Shown here piece by piece: positions 10,991-19,253 of a stretch of DNA of 64,000 nucleotides. The stretch comes from Janibacter alkaliphilus. GTDB lineage: Bacteria > Actinomycetota > Actinomycetes > Actinomycetales > Dermatophilaceae. The stretch's first letter is position 1, and the number at the start of each line of letters is the position of its first letter. A program made the translations under genes and the position numbers. The notes under the pieces are model-generated. The model searched no databases. It was given only the letters and a program-made list of their open reading frames with translations, and was not told the origin of the DNA. Where the stretch lies: positions 1,984,001 through 2,048,000 of the forward strand of contig NZ_JACBZX010000001.1 of assembly GCF_013408565.1 (NCBI RefSeq), given 5' to 3'.

Positions 10991-11314
10991 TTGTCCGAGC
11001 CGCTGGACGTCCTCGTCGTCTACGTCCCCCACGACGACACCGAAGGGGTGCTCGCCGGCCTCTTCGCCGTCGGCGCCGGCGCGATCGGGGAGTACACCGA
11101 GTGCGCCTTCGTCGTCCCGGGCACCGGGCAGTTCCGGCCGGTCGGCGGCGCCGACCCGACGATCGGCGAGGTCGGCCGGCTCGAGCACGTCGCCGAGGAC
11201 CGGGTCGAGCTGACCTTCCCGCGGGGGCTCCGCGAGACGGTGGTCGCCGCCCTGCGCGAGGTGCACCCCTACGAGGAGCCCGCCTTCCACGTGCTGCGCA
11301 ACGACGCGAGCTGA
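10991..11314 (+). CDS. Standalone CutA-like (NIF3/YqfO inserted-domain) protein
   Basis: 107 residues resembling the CutA1/PII-like domain inserted in YqfO/NIF3 proteins. The family pattern is GAGAIGEYTECAFVVPGTGQ, then RPVGGADPTIGEVGRLE and finally REVHPYEEPAFHV. The surrounding NIF3 metal-binding halves are absent. The start is TTG at 10991 behind GAAGGG (10977-10982). The fold is usually trimeric and sometimes binds metals or nucleotides. The function here is unknown. Confidence 0.75.
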   Translation: MSEPLDVLVVYVPHDDTEGVLAGLFAVGAGAIGEYTECAFVVPGTGQFRPVGGADPTIGEVGRLEHVAEDRVELTFPRGLRETVVAALREVHPYEEPAFHVLRNDAS

Positions 11315-11402
11315 GCCGCTCCCGACCACCACGATCCCGTTACCTACCGGTCAGGAACCCCGGCAGGACGGGGCGGTGTGGTGAATGGCACCTCACCCAC
11401 GG

Positions 11403-11432
11403 TTGGTGCCGCCCGCCTCGCGTCGATAGGTT
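11403..11432 (+). promoter_or_regulatory. Predicted sigma70-type promoter of etfBA
   Basis: TTGGTG (11403-11408) and TAGGTT (11427-11432) are separated by 18 bp. Transcription would start about 90 nt upstream of etfB, leaving a leader with a good AGGAAGAGG ribosome-binding site. Confidence 0.5.
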
Positions 11433-11531
11433 GCGGGGTGAGGGGCCCACGCCAGCAGCGGCCACGACGTCGCGCGGACACGGCCTCCGGACAGACACCA
11501 TCGCCTGACCCAGGAAGAGGACGATTCACCG

Positions 11532-12311
11532 ATGAACATCGTCGTCTGCGTGAAGTACGTGCCGGACGCTCAGTCCGACCGCACGTTCAACGAGGACAAC
11601 ACCACGGACCGGGAGGGCGTCGACGGCCTGCTCTCCGAGCTCGACGAGTACGCCATCGAGGAGGCGCTGAAGATCGTCGAGGACGGCGAGGGCGAGGTCA
11701 CCGTGCTGACCATCGGCCCGGCCGACGCCGGCGAGGCCGTGAAGAAGGCCCTGCAGATGGGCGCCGACAAGGGTGTGCACGTCAGCGACGACGCCATCCA
11801 CGGCTCCGACGCCCCGGCCACCTCGCTGGTGCTCGCCGAGGCCGTCAAGAAGATCGGCACCCCGGACCTCGTGCTCACCGGCATGGCCTCCACCGACGGC
11901 ACCATGTCGGTCGTCCCGGCGATGCTCGCCGAGCGCCTCGGCCTGCCGCAGGTGACCTTCGCCTCGGAGCTGACCGTCGGCGACGGCACCGTGAGCATCC
12001 GCCGTGACGGCGACACCGCCAGCGAGACCATCGAGGCCTCGCTGCCGGCGCTGGTCTCGGTCACTGACCAGATCAACGAGCCGCGCTACCCCTCCTTCAA
12101 GGGGATCATGGCGGCCAAGAAGAAGCCGGTCGAGGAGTGGAGCCTCTCCGACCTCGGCGTCGACGCCGGGCAGGTCGGCCAGGAGGGTGCCTGGACCCAG
12201 GTCACCTCCTTCGCCAAGCGCCCGCCGCGCGAGCAGGGCGAGATCGTCACCGACGAGGGCGACGGCGGCACCAAGCTGGCCGAGTTCCTCGCCACGAACA
12301 AGTTCGTCTGA
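11532..12311 (+). CDS. etfB: Electron transfer flavoprotein, beta subunit
   Basis: 259 residues, usual length for EtfB. The start MNIVVCVKYVPD and the internal signature GLPQVTFASEL are typical. The beta subunit binds AMP and pairs with EtfA to carry electrons from acyl-CoA dehydrogenases to the quinone pool. The ATG at 11532 has AGGAAGAGG about 10 nt upstream. etfA follows 30 bp later in the same operon. Confidence 0.96.
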   Translation: MNIVVCVKYVPDAQSDRTFNEDNTTDREGVDGLLSELDEYAIEEALKIVEDGEGEVTVLTIGPADAGEAVKKALQMGADKGVHVSDDAIHGSDAPATSLVLAEAVKKIGTPDLVLTGMASTDGTMSVVPAMLAERLGLPQVTFASELTVGDGTVSIRRDGDTASETIEASLPALVSVTDQINEPRYPSFKGIMAAKKKPVEEWSLSDLGVDAGQVGQEGAWTQVTSFAKRPPREQGEIVTDEGDGGTKLAEFLATNKFV

Positions 12312-12341
12312 GCCGGCTGCGACAAGGAGAGAGACACCCCC

Positions 12342-13298
<957 letters not shown>

Positions 13299-13324
13299 CC
13301 GCCCCTCCCTGCGCAACCACGCGT

Positions 13325-13357
13325 CGAGAGCCGCCCGGGATCCCCGGGCGGCTCTCG
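13325..13357 (+). terminator. Rho-independent-like terminator after etfA
   Basis: A perfect 15-bp inverted repeat (CGAGAGCCGCCCGGG and its complement) with a 3-nt loop lies 27 nt after the etfA stop. There is no U-tract, as is common in high-GC actinobacteria. Confidence 0.75.
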
Positions 13358-13450
13358 TGCGTCCGGGGCGCTGGCGTCCGGGTGCGGTCTGCCGGCGTCC
13401 GGGCCGGCACGTGTCCCGAGCACGGGTGATGCACCTCGCGTTACCCAAAC

Positions 13451-13624
13451 GTGACATCGCGACGGGGGCCGGTTACGCTGGTCGTTGCGCCTTCATCCAT
13501 CGTGGTGGCCGTCCACCACGGTGCCCGGCGTGTCGACGGTGTCGTCGACCTCCCCGTCCCAGCCCCGCGCGCGTCAGTCCCCGATGCGCCCGAGGCGCCG
13601 AGCTGTCTCCCCTGAGGTACCCCT
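13451..13624 (+). promoter_or_regulatory. Promoter and long 5' leader of the secreted-protein gene
   Basis: GTGACA (13451-13456) and TACGCT (13474-13479) with 17-bp spacing form a promoter. Transcription would start near 13486, leaving a leader of about 140 nt. The leader contains short complementary stretches (GGTGGCC/GTCCACC) but does not match a riboswitch class I know. Actinobacterial cell-wall hydrolase genes often have regulated leaders. Confidence 0.4.
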
Positions 13625-14524
13625 GTGAGCCCCTCCACCCGCCATGTCTCCCGCCACGCCAGCGCCGGCCCGCTGGCGAGGCTGCGCGCGGCCGGCCCCC
13701 GCACCACGGTCAAGGCCGTCGCCGGTCTCGGCCTCGTCGCGGGCTCGCTGAGCCTGGTGATCGCCCCGGCCACCTCCGGCGAGGAGGCGGCCGCGACCGC
13801 GCAGAGCACGAGCACCCAGGACGCCTCGGCCCAGCTGGCCCAGCGCTCCGAGGACGCCGGCTCGCGCTCCGCCGGGCGCGAGGTGCTCGTCGCCCCGGAG
13901 AAGAGCGAGAAGGACTCCGGCAGCAGCGACTTCGGCTCGGTCGATGTCGAGGCGGTCGCCAAGCCCGAGCCCACCCCGGAGCCGACGCCGGAGGAGAGCG
14001 AGACCTCCGAGGAGGCTCAGGCCGAGGAGACCGAGGCCCCGGCCGAGGAGACCCCGGAGGCCACCGAGGAGAGCTCGGCGCCGACCACGCAGGAGAGCAC
14101 CTCGAGCGAGACGTCCGAGGAGACCAGCAGCGCGAGCGAGGACAGCGGCTCCGGCTCCAGCGGCTCGGGTGCCCCGGACACGAGCAGCTACGCCGCCGAG
14201 GGCGCCGGGATCGGCCTCAGCTCGGCCGCCCAGCGGGTGTACTCCGCGGTGCGCACCGAGTTCCCGCACCTGAGCAACATCGGCGGCTACCGGGCCGGCG
14301 ACAGCGGCGACCACGGCTCCGGCAACGCGGTCGACGTCATGTGCGGCAGCGCCGACGGTGACGCCGTCGCCGCGTGGGCCACGTCCAACGCCGGCCCCCT
14401 CGGCATCAAGTACGTCATCTGGGAGCAGCGGATCTGGCTGCCCGGTCAGGGCTGGCGCGCCATGGAGGACCGGGGCTCGGCCACGGCCAACCACTTCGAC
14501 CACGTGCACATCTCGGTCGGCTGA
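13625..14524 (+). CDS. Secreted protein with C-terminal ARB_07466/VldE-like wall-associated domain
   Basis: 299 residues. A basic N-terminus and hydrophobic stretch (about 28-48, AVAGLGLVAGSLSLVIAPA) form a Sec signal peptide. A long acidic Pro/Glu/Ser/Thr linker (about 50-185) follows. The C-terminal ~100 residues contain GDHGSGNAVDVM and ANHFDHVHIS, matching the conserved domain seen at the end of many actinobacterial resuscitation/NlpC-type secreted proteins. The His/Asp pattern suggests metal binding or peptidoglycan interaction. The activity is unproven. GTG start at 13625. Confidence 0.75.
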   Translation: MSPSTRHVSRHASAGPLARLRAAGPRTTVKAVAGLGLVAGSLSLVIAPATSGEEAAATAQSTSTQDASAQLAQRSEDAGSRSAGREVLVAPEKSEKDSGSSDFGSVDVEAVAKPEPTPEPTPEESETSEEAQAEETEAPAEETPEATEESSAPTTQESTSSETSEETSSASEDSGSGSSGSGAPDTSSYAAEGAGIGLSSAAQRVYSAVRTEFPHLSNIGGYRAGDSGDHGSGNAVDVMCGSADGDAVAAWATSNAGPLGIKYVIWEQRIWLPGQGWRAMEDRGSATANHFDHVHISVG

Positions 14525-14572
14525 AACGCTGACATATTGCAGCAGATGTAGGATCCCGAGTCCCGGGAAGGT

Positions 14573-14690
14573 TGATTTTCCGGGGTTCTTAGGGTTCTAG
14601 TCCGATCGACTGCGGCTCTTGACGGGCGTTCTCGGCCCCTGATTTTCCGGGGTTTCTTGCATGTGATGTACGAATCATGCATTTGATGTA
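14573..14690. repeat. Two direct-repeat pairs upstream of the recombinase gene
   Basis: TGATTTTCCGGGGTT occurs at 14573-14587 and 14640-14654, followed in both cases by CTT or TCTT. GCATGTGATGTA (14659-14670) and GCATTTGATGTA (14679-14690) form a second pair spaced 20 bp start to start; the latter overlaps the first base of the ATG. They could be recombinase binding sites or an autoregulatory operator. Confidence 0.6.
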
Positions 14691-15838
14691 TGTTGGCTCA
14701 TGTGGTGGATGACGACGGGGACATGGGCGCGCTCGTCCTGCCGTTCAGGGCGTCGGGAGACCCGGTCGCGACGGCTGACGCCTTCGTCGAGGAGATGTTG
14801 CAGGGGTTCGCCAATCAGCAGCGGGCTCGGTCGTTGAACCTCGCCACGATCCACGCGCGGGACCGGCAGGTTCGCCGATTCATGGAGTTCTGCGGTTCGA
14901 TGCCGTGGGAGTGGGGCCCCGTGGATGTCGAGGACTGGACGACGCATCTGGTGTCTGAGCCCAGGCCGGTGGCCACTTCGACCGTGCGCGCCTACCAGCA
15001 GGCCGTTGCGCTGTTCTGCGACTACCTCGTGGACCCTCGTTACGGGTGGGGCGAGCGGTCCATGGAGATGTTTGGCTCGCATCCTGTCCAGATTTTCCAC
15101 GAGTGGAACACCACCGCGCACGTGATCGAGACGGAGGCGCGTCCGCAAGTCCGCCCTTTGACGCGGGTGGAGGTCCAGCGACTGCTCGACCATGCGGATG
15201 AGCGTGCGTTCCAGGCGTATGGCTCGGGCCGCAAGGGGTGGGCGACGGCGTACCGGGATGCGACCCTCTTCAAGGTCATCTACGCCTTCGGGCTACGGCG
15301 CAGAGAGGCGGCGATGTTGGACGTGTACGACTTCACGCGAAACCCGGCAGCGCCGGAGTTCGGCAAGTACGGAGTGTGCAACGTGCGATGGGGGAAGGCC
15401 TCGCGTGGTTCCGGGCCGCGTCGTCGAGGGGTCATCGCGGTGCACCGGTGGGCGAGCGAGGCGCTGGCCCAGTACGTGGAGCAGGTGCGTCCGCAGTTCC
15501 AGACGACGTCGCCGGCGTTGTGGCCCACGGAGAGACAGGGCCGGGTCAGCAGTCACCATGTCGATCGCAGATTCGCGCAGTGGCGCGAGGAGTTGGGGCT
15601 CGACCCCCTCCTGCATCCGCACTGCCTGCGACACTCATACGTCACCCATCTGATCGAAGATGGTTTCGACCACCGATTCGTCCAGGAGCAAGCTGGGCAC
15701 CGCTGGGGTTCGACGACTGCTCTCTACACCGGGGTGTCAGGCGACTACCGCAACCAGGTGGTGCGACAGGCTTTGGACCGAGCGTTCACCCCACCGACAG
15801 AAGGGCCGAATGATGAGCCAGGCAACGAAGACGGTTGA
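14690..15838 (+). CDS. Tyrosine-type site-specific recombinase/integrase
   Basis: 382 residues. The N-terminal core-binding domain spans about 25-130. The C-terminal catalytic domain keeps the family residues: R203 in FGLRRREAAML, H311 and R314 in HPHCLRHSYVTHL, H337 in AGHRWGSTTALY and nucleophile Y346. It should cut and rejoin DNA. Start at ATG 14690 (GTG 14702 is possible). The gene overlaps the HTH gene by 29 nt, showing a translationally coupled trio. First gene of the accessory island. Confidence 0.9.
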   Translation: MLAHVVDDDGDMGALVLPFRASGDPVATADAFVEEMLQGFANQQRARSLNLATIHARDRQVRRFMEFCGSMPWEWGPVDVEDWTTHLVSEPRPVATSTVRAYQQAVALFCDYLVDPRYGWGERSMEMFGSHPVQIFHEWNTTAHVIETEARPQVRPLTRVEVQRLLDHADERAFQAYGSGRKGWATAYRDATLFKVIYAFGLRRREAAMLDVYDFTRNPAAPEFGKYGVCNVRWGKASRGSGPRRRGVIAVHRWASEALAQYVEQVRPQFQTTSPALWPTERQGRVSSHHVDRRFAQWREELGLDPLLHPHCLRHSYVTHLIEDGFDHRFVQEQAGHRWGSTTALYTGVSGDYRNQVVRQALDRAFTPPTEGPNDEPGNEDG

Positions 15839-16169
15839 CTATCGGTGGCACCTACGTCAGGTGATGGCTCAGCACGGGATGCATGCCACCTCGGATCTGG
15901 TGCCCCATCTGGCCGATCGCGGGGTGGTCATGACGCCGACGCAGGTGTACCGCATCGTCACATCGCCGCCAGCCAGGATGAACATGCAGCTCTTGTCGGC
16001 GCTGTGCGATCTCTTTGGCTGTGGCCCAGGGGATCTGATCGAGCCATATGTGGTGTCGACCTCTCGTCGGGCGCGCAAGGCCGTGGGCCAACGACCAGAC
16101 GCGCCTCGGCGCGGGGGCGCGCCCAGAGCCGTTCGGGCTCAGATCGTGCACGACCCCGGGGGCACATGA
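15810..16169 (+). CDS. Small XRE/Cro-type helix-turn-helix protein
   Basis: 119 residues from ATG 15810 (ATG 15813 also possible), with GAAGGG upstream. An XRE-like HTH covers about residues 10-80, with the recognition part TPTQVYRIVTSPPARMN and the closing LCDLFGCGPGDLIEPY. A basic, probably disordered tail follows. It overlaps the recombinase gene and ends one base before the next ATG, so it is probably a DNA-binding partner or regulator of the recombinase. Confidence 0.8.
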   Translation: MMSQATKTVDYRWHLRQVMAQHGMHATSDLVPHLADRGVVMTPTQVYRIVTSPPARMNMQLLSALCDLFGCGPGDLIEPYVVSTSRRARKAVGQRPDAPRRGGAPRAVRAQIVHDPGGT

Positions 16170-16170
16170 C

Positions 16171-18291
16171 ATGCCCGATGACGAGGGCGGCGCTGCCAAC
16201 GACGACGTGCAGGATGTGGTCGACGCCCTGCAGCGGCATGACCCCCAAGTCCAGCCTGAGCTGATCGCGAAACTCGTCGGGCAGGTCGCACCGGGGCCCC
16301 GAACTCGCAAGGACCTGCTCACGTACCTGCGTGAGCACCCCGACGTCGTGACGCAGGGGGGCTCGAGAATGCCGAAGGTCGTCGGCGAGCTGCTCTACGC
16401 CGCGATCGCCGCCGGTGTGAAGGGGGTTGTCAGTCCTGCCTGCGCGTCGTGTGCTCGCCCGCGCACCCTCTTCCACAACACCGCAGACGGGCAGCGAATC
16501 TGTCCCAGCTGCTACAACCGGACGCGACGAGCCATCTGCTCGGTGTGCGGCCAAGAGCGGCACGTGGCGGGCAAAAGCTCCGAAGGGGGCGCGCTCTGCG
16601 GGACGTGCAGGAACGCAGGCAAGCCCGATGGCGAGTGTGCCGGGTGCGGCCGGGTCATGCAGGTGCGGCGTTCGAAGGACGGACTCGAATACTGCCGACG
16701 GTGCGCCAGTCGTCGTGCGCCGACCGAGTCCTGCGCCAGCTGCGGCCGGGTCACCCGCGTCAACGCACGCCAGCCAGATGGGACTGGCCTGTGCTCCAAC
16801 TGCTACACCAAGGAGAGGCAGACGACGGCAACCTGCGACGCGTGCGGGCAGTCGGCCGCGCTCGTCGCGAGAAAGGGCGGTCGTGGCGGTCATGACCGGA
16901 ATCTGTGCGGACGTTGCTACCGCCACCCGCACAGGGAGTGCGGTCTGTGCGGGCGCACTCGACGGGTCGCTCTTCGTGCGACGGAGACCTCTCCTGACGT
17001 GTGCCCGACCTGCTACTGGGCCCCGGTTGTGCTGTGCGCGACGTGCGGGCAGGAGGGGTTGGGACGCAGGACCACCAACGATGGAGACCCGTGGTGCTTC
17101 GCCTGCCAGGCGGCCACGAGGGTCGACGAGTTCTTGGCGGACGAGCACGGGCACCTTCGCCTTGGGTATGCGCCCGTGCGCGAGGCACTGCTGGAGATGG
17201 ACCCTCGTTCGGTGCTGCACAACTGGGGACGGGTTGAGTGCTTCCGGCTGCTCGGAGACCTGCTGACCGAGCACGGGGAGGTCACCCATGAGCTGCTGGA
17301 TGCCGAGCCGCAAGCGTTCAGCGTGCACTACCTGCGAGGAGTGCTGGTGTCGGCGGGTTTATTGAACGAGCGGGATGAGTACCTGGCGCGGCTGAGGGTC
17401 TTCTGCCAGGACGTCGTGGCAGAGGTCGACCAGGTGAGCGAACGGCAAGTTCTCGCGCGCTACGCACAGTGGTATGTGATCGCTCGCCTGCAGATCGGCC
17501 CGGGTGGGCTGACGGCCAACCAGGCGTACAACGCCCGCAGCGAGGTTCGCAGCGCCCAGCGCTTCATCGCCTTCCTCAGTCTTCGCGGTGTCGGTGTGCG
17601 TGACTGCCGACAACGCGACATCGAGGAGTGGGCGCTCGAGGGCAGGAGCCTGCACTTCGTCCGGTGGCTCAAGCGACAGCGCTTCTTACCTGCGAGCGTC
17701 GCCGTCACCACCCCGAGCGTGGCCGCGTCAGCGCAGACTGGGGATCCAGACGACCAGCTGGAGCTGGCCCGCCGGCTGTTGCACGATCCGTCCATAGCCG
17801 GAGTTGAGGAGCGAGTGGCAGGAACTCTCGTGCTGCTCTACGCGCAACCGCTGGCCCGGATTGCGCGGCTGACGCTCGAAGACCTCACCGAGGACAGGGG
17901 GCGGATGCAGCTCAAGCTGGGCGAACATCCGCTCGACGTTCCTCCCGTGCTGGCGGACCTTCTTCGGCAACTGCCCGTCCACAAGCCCTTCGGGGCTGCT
18001 CGTGAGTTGGCCGACGAGCAGTGGCTCTTCCCGGGCAAGAGGGCCGGTCAGCCGCGGCACGCGATGTCGTTGATGAGAGCACTTCGACCACTGGGGATCC
18101 CCGCGCGGGTCAGCCGCAACACCGCGCTGCTGCATCTGGCCGCCAGCGTCCCACCGGCGGTCATTGCCAACGCCTTGGGGATCGATACGAGCACCGCCCA
18201 GAAGTGGGCCGAGGTGGCGGGTTCAAGCTGGAGCGCCTATGGCCCATCGCGCCGGCGGGACGTGAATCAGGGGCCGGTCATCGATGTGTGA
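16171..18291 (+). CDS. Zinc-ribbon-array protein with degenerate tyrosine-recombinase-like C-terminal domain
   Basis: 706 residues starting at ATG 16171, one base after the HTH stop. Residues 91-312 contain 14 CxxC motifs, from CASC at 91 to CFAC at 309, enough for about seven zinc ribbons. Residues about 430-690 resemble a tyrosine recombinase (core-binding then catalytic fold). The H-x-x-R position reads R646-V-S-R649, the G-H motif reads G670-I671, and the nucleophile position is W679 in STAQKW. It is therefore probably inactive and DNA-binding, an accessory subunit for the intact recombinase. The fold assignment is by pattern only. Confidence 0.65.
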   Translation: MPDDEGGAANDDVQDVVDALQRHDPQVQPELIAKLVGQVAPGPRTRKDLLTYLREHPDVVTQGGSRMPKVVGELLYAAIAAGVKGVVSPACASCARPRTLFHNTADGQRICPSCYNRTRRAICSVCGQERHVAGKSSEGGALCGTCRNAGKPDGECAGCGRVMQVRRSKDGLEYCRRCASRRAPTESCASCGRVTRVNARQPDGTGLCSNCYTKERQTTATCDACGQSAALVARKGGRGGHDRNLCGRCYRHPHRECGLCGRTRRVALRATETSPDVCPTCYWAPVVLCATCGQEGLGRRTTNDGDPWCFACQAATRVDEFLADEHGHLRLGYAPVREALLEMDPRSVLHNWGRVECFRLLGDLLTEHGEVTHELLDAEPQAFSVHYLRGVLVSAGLLNERDEYLARLRVFCQDVVAEVDQVSERQVLARYAQWYVIARLQIGPGGLTANQAYNARSEVRSAQRFIAFLSLRGVGVRDCRQRDIEEWALEGRSLHFVRWLKRQRFLPASVAVTTPSVAASAQTGDPDDQLELARRLLHDPSIAGVEERVAGTLVLLYAQPLARIARLTLEDLTEDRGRMQLKLGEHPLDVPPVLADLLRQLPVHKPFGAARELADEQWLFPGKRAGQPRHAMSLMRALRPLGIPARVSRNTALLHLAASVPPAVIANALGIDTSTAQKWAEVAGSSWSAYGPSRRRDVNQGPVIDV

Positions 18292-18338
18292 CGGGGCCGC
18301 CACGCTGCGGCGGGCCGGTTGGTGTCGCTCCCGACTGG

Positions 18339-18701
18339 TCAGGCGTCGAGGACCTGACGCGCCAGAGCGAGGCGATCGGGCGCGAGGGTGAACCAGGCCC
18401 ACTGCCCGCGACGCTCCCGGGTCAGCAGGCCGGCGTCGACGAGCACCTTGAGGTGGTGACTCACCGTGGGCTGGGCCAGGCCGAGGGGCTCCGGTAGGTC
18501 GCAGGCGCACACTTCCTGACCGGGGGAGCAGCGCACGATGCCCAGGATCTGCAGGCGGACGGGGTCGGCGACCGCCTTGAGGAGTCGGGCCACCGCCTCG
18601 GCGTCCTCGCGCGAGATGGGTGCGCTCCCCTCGGTGGCGCAGCACCGCTCCACCGCCTGGGTGAGGAGGGTGCGTCCGTCGGTGGAGTGGGCGATCGACA
18701 T
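18339..18701 (-). CDS. arsR: ArsR/SmtB-family arsenic-responsive repressor
   Basis: 120 residues with a winged HTH (about 36-105; recognition helix around QPTVSHHLKVL). Thiols available for As(III) are the CxC pair C65-A-C67, plus C58 and the vicinal C20-C21 near the N-terminus; the last is not in classic E. coli ArsR. The ATG at 18701 is chosen because the longer frame runs through the divergent promoter. Divergent from arsI-acr3-arsC; it should repress both sides until arsenite binds. Confidence 0.9.
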   Translation of the reverse strand: MSIAHSTDGRTLLTQAVERCCATEGSAPISREDAEAVARLLKAVADPVRLQILGIVRCSPGQEVCACDLPEPLGLAQPTVSHHLKVLVDAGLLTRERRGQWAWFTLAPDRLALARQVLDA

Positions 18702-18709
18702 GGCCTCAT

Positions 18710-18763
18710 ATTGACATGCGTCGATGCGCAGTGCCAAGGTTGACGTATCGACACACGTCGATA
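18710..18763. promoter_or_regulatory. Two ArsR operator boxes in the divergent arsR/arsI promoter
   Basis: Two 16-bp boxes of form ATYGACAYRCGTCGAT lie at 18710-18725 and 18747-18762, 37 bp apart. The second extends to TATCGA-N6-TCGATA (18746-18763). TTGACG (18740-18745) is a plausible -35 for the plus-strand genes, so the second box would cover that promoter. Confidence 0.6.
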
Positions 18764-18785
18764 TGACCCGATGGAGGAACCCCAC

Positions 18786-19253
18786 GTGAGCCGCGTTCAG
18801 ATCGCTCTCAATGTCGTCGACCTCGAGGCGTCCATCGCCTTCTACTCCACGCTCTTCGGTGTCGAGCCGCACAAGCGCCGGCCCGGCTACGCGAACTTCG
18901 CGATCAGTGAGCCGCCGCTGAAGCTCGTGCTCATCGAGACCGACGAGGCGACCCGCGAGAGTGGGCCGCGGGGTGCGCTAAACCACCTCGGCGTCGAGGT
19001 CGACAGCGCCGAGCAGGTCAGCGAGGCGCGCACCCGGCTCACGGATGGCGGGCTGGCGACGTTCGACGAGGACGACACGACGTGCTGCTACGCCCTGCAG
19101 GACAAGGTGTGGGTCCACGACCCGGCCGGCGCCCCGTGGGAGGTCTACGTCGTCAAGGACGAGAACCCGGCGAACGCCCAGCCGGCCACCGCGTCCCTGC
19201 CCGTCCTCGAGCAGTCCTCGCCGTGCTGCGCCCCGCAGGGGAGCCAAGCGTGA
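18786..19253 (+). CDS. arsI: ArsI/CadI-family VOC (glyoxalase-fold) protein
   Basis: 155 residues from GTG 18786, with GGAGG 8 nt upstream. The vicinal-oxygen-chelate fold covers about 1-125, and the ArsI hallmark TTCCYALQDKVWVHDPAG places vicinal thiols at C100-C101. The ArsI family cleaves the carbon-arsenic bond of trivalent organoarsenicals; CadI relatives are metal-induced proteins of unclear role. A second Cys pair lies in the C-terminal tail (SSPCCAPQ). First gene of the plus-strand arsenic operon. Confidence 0.85.
   Translation: MSRVQIALNVVDLEASIAFYSTLFGVEPHKRRPGYANFAISEPPLKLVLIETDEATRESGPRGALNHLGVEVDSAEQVSEARTRLTDGGLATFDEDDTTCCYALQDKVWVHDPAGAPWEVYVVKDENPANAQPATASLPVLEQSSPCCAPQGSQA

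Noticed and set aside
13480..13624. c-di-AMP (ydaO-type) riboswitch before the secreted-protein gene
   Set aside because: The conserved sequence blocks of that class are not recognisable, so it is reported only as a leader.
16048..16170. Upstream ATG (16048) for the zinc-ribbon protein
   Set aside because: It would overlap most of the HTH gene's 3' half with a non-natural sequence. ATG 16171 follows the HTH stop directly.
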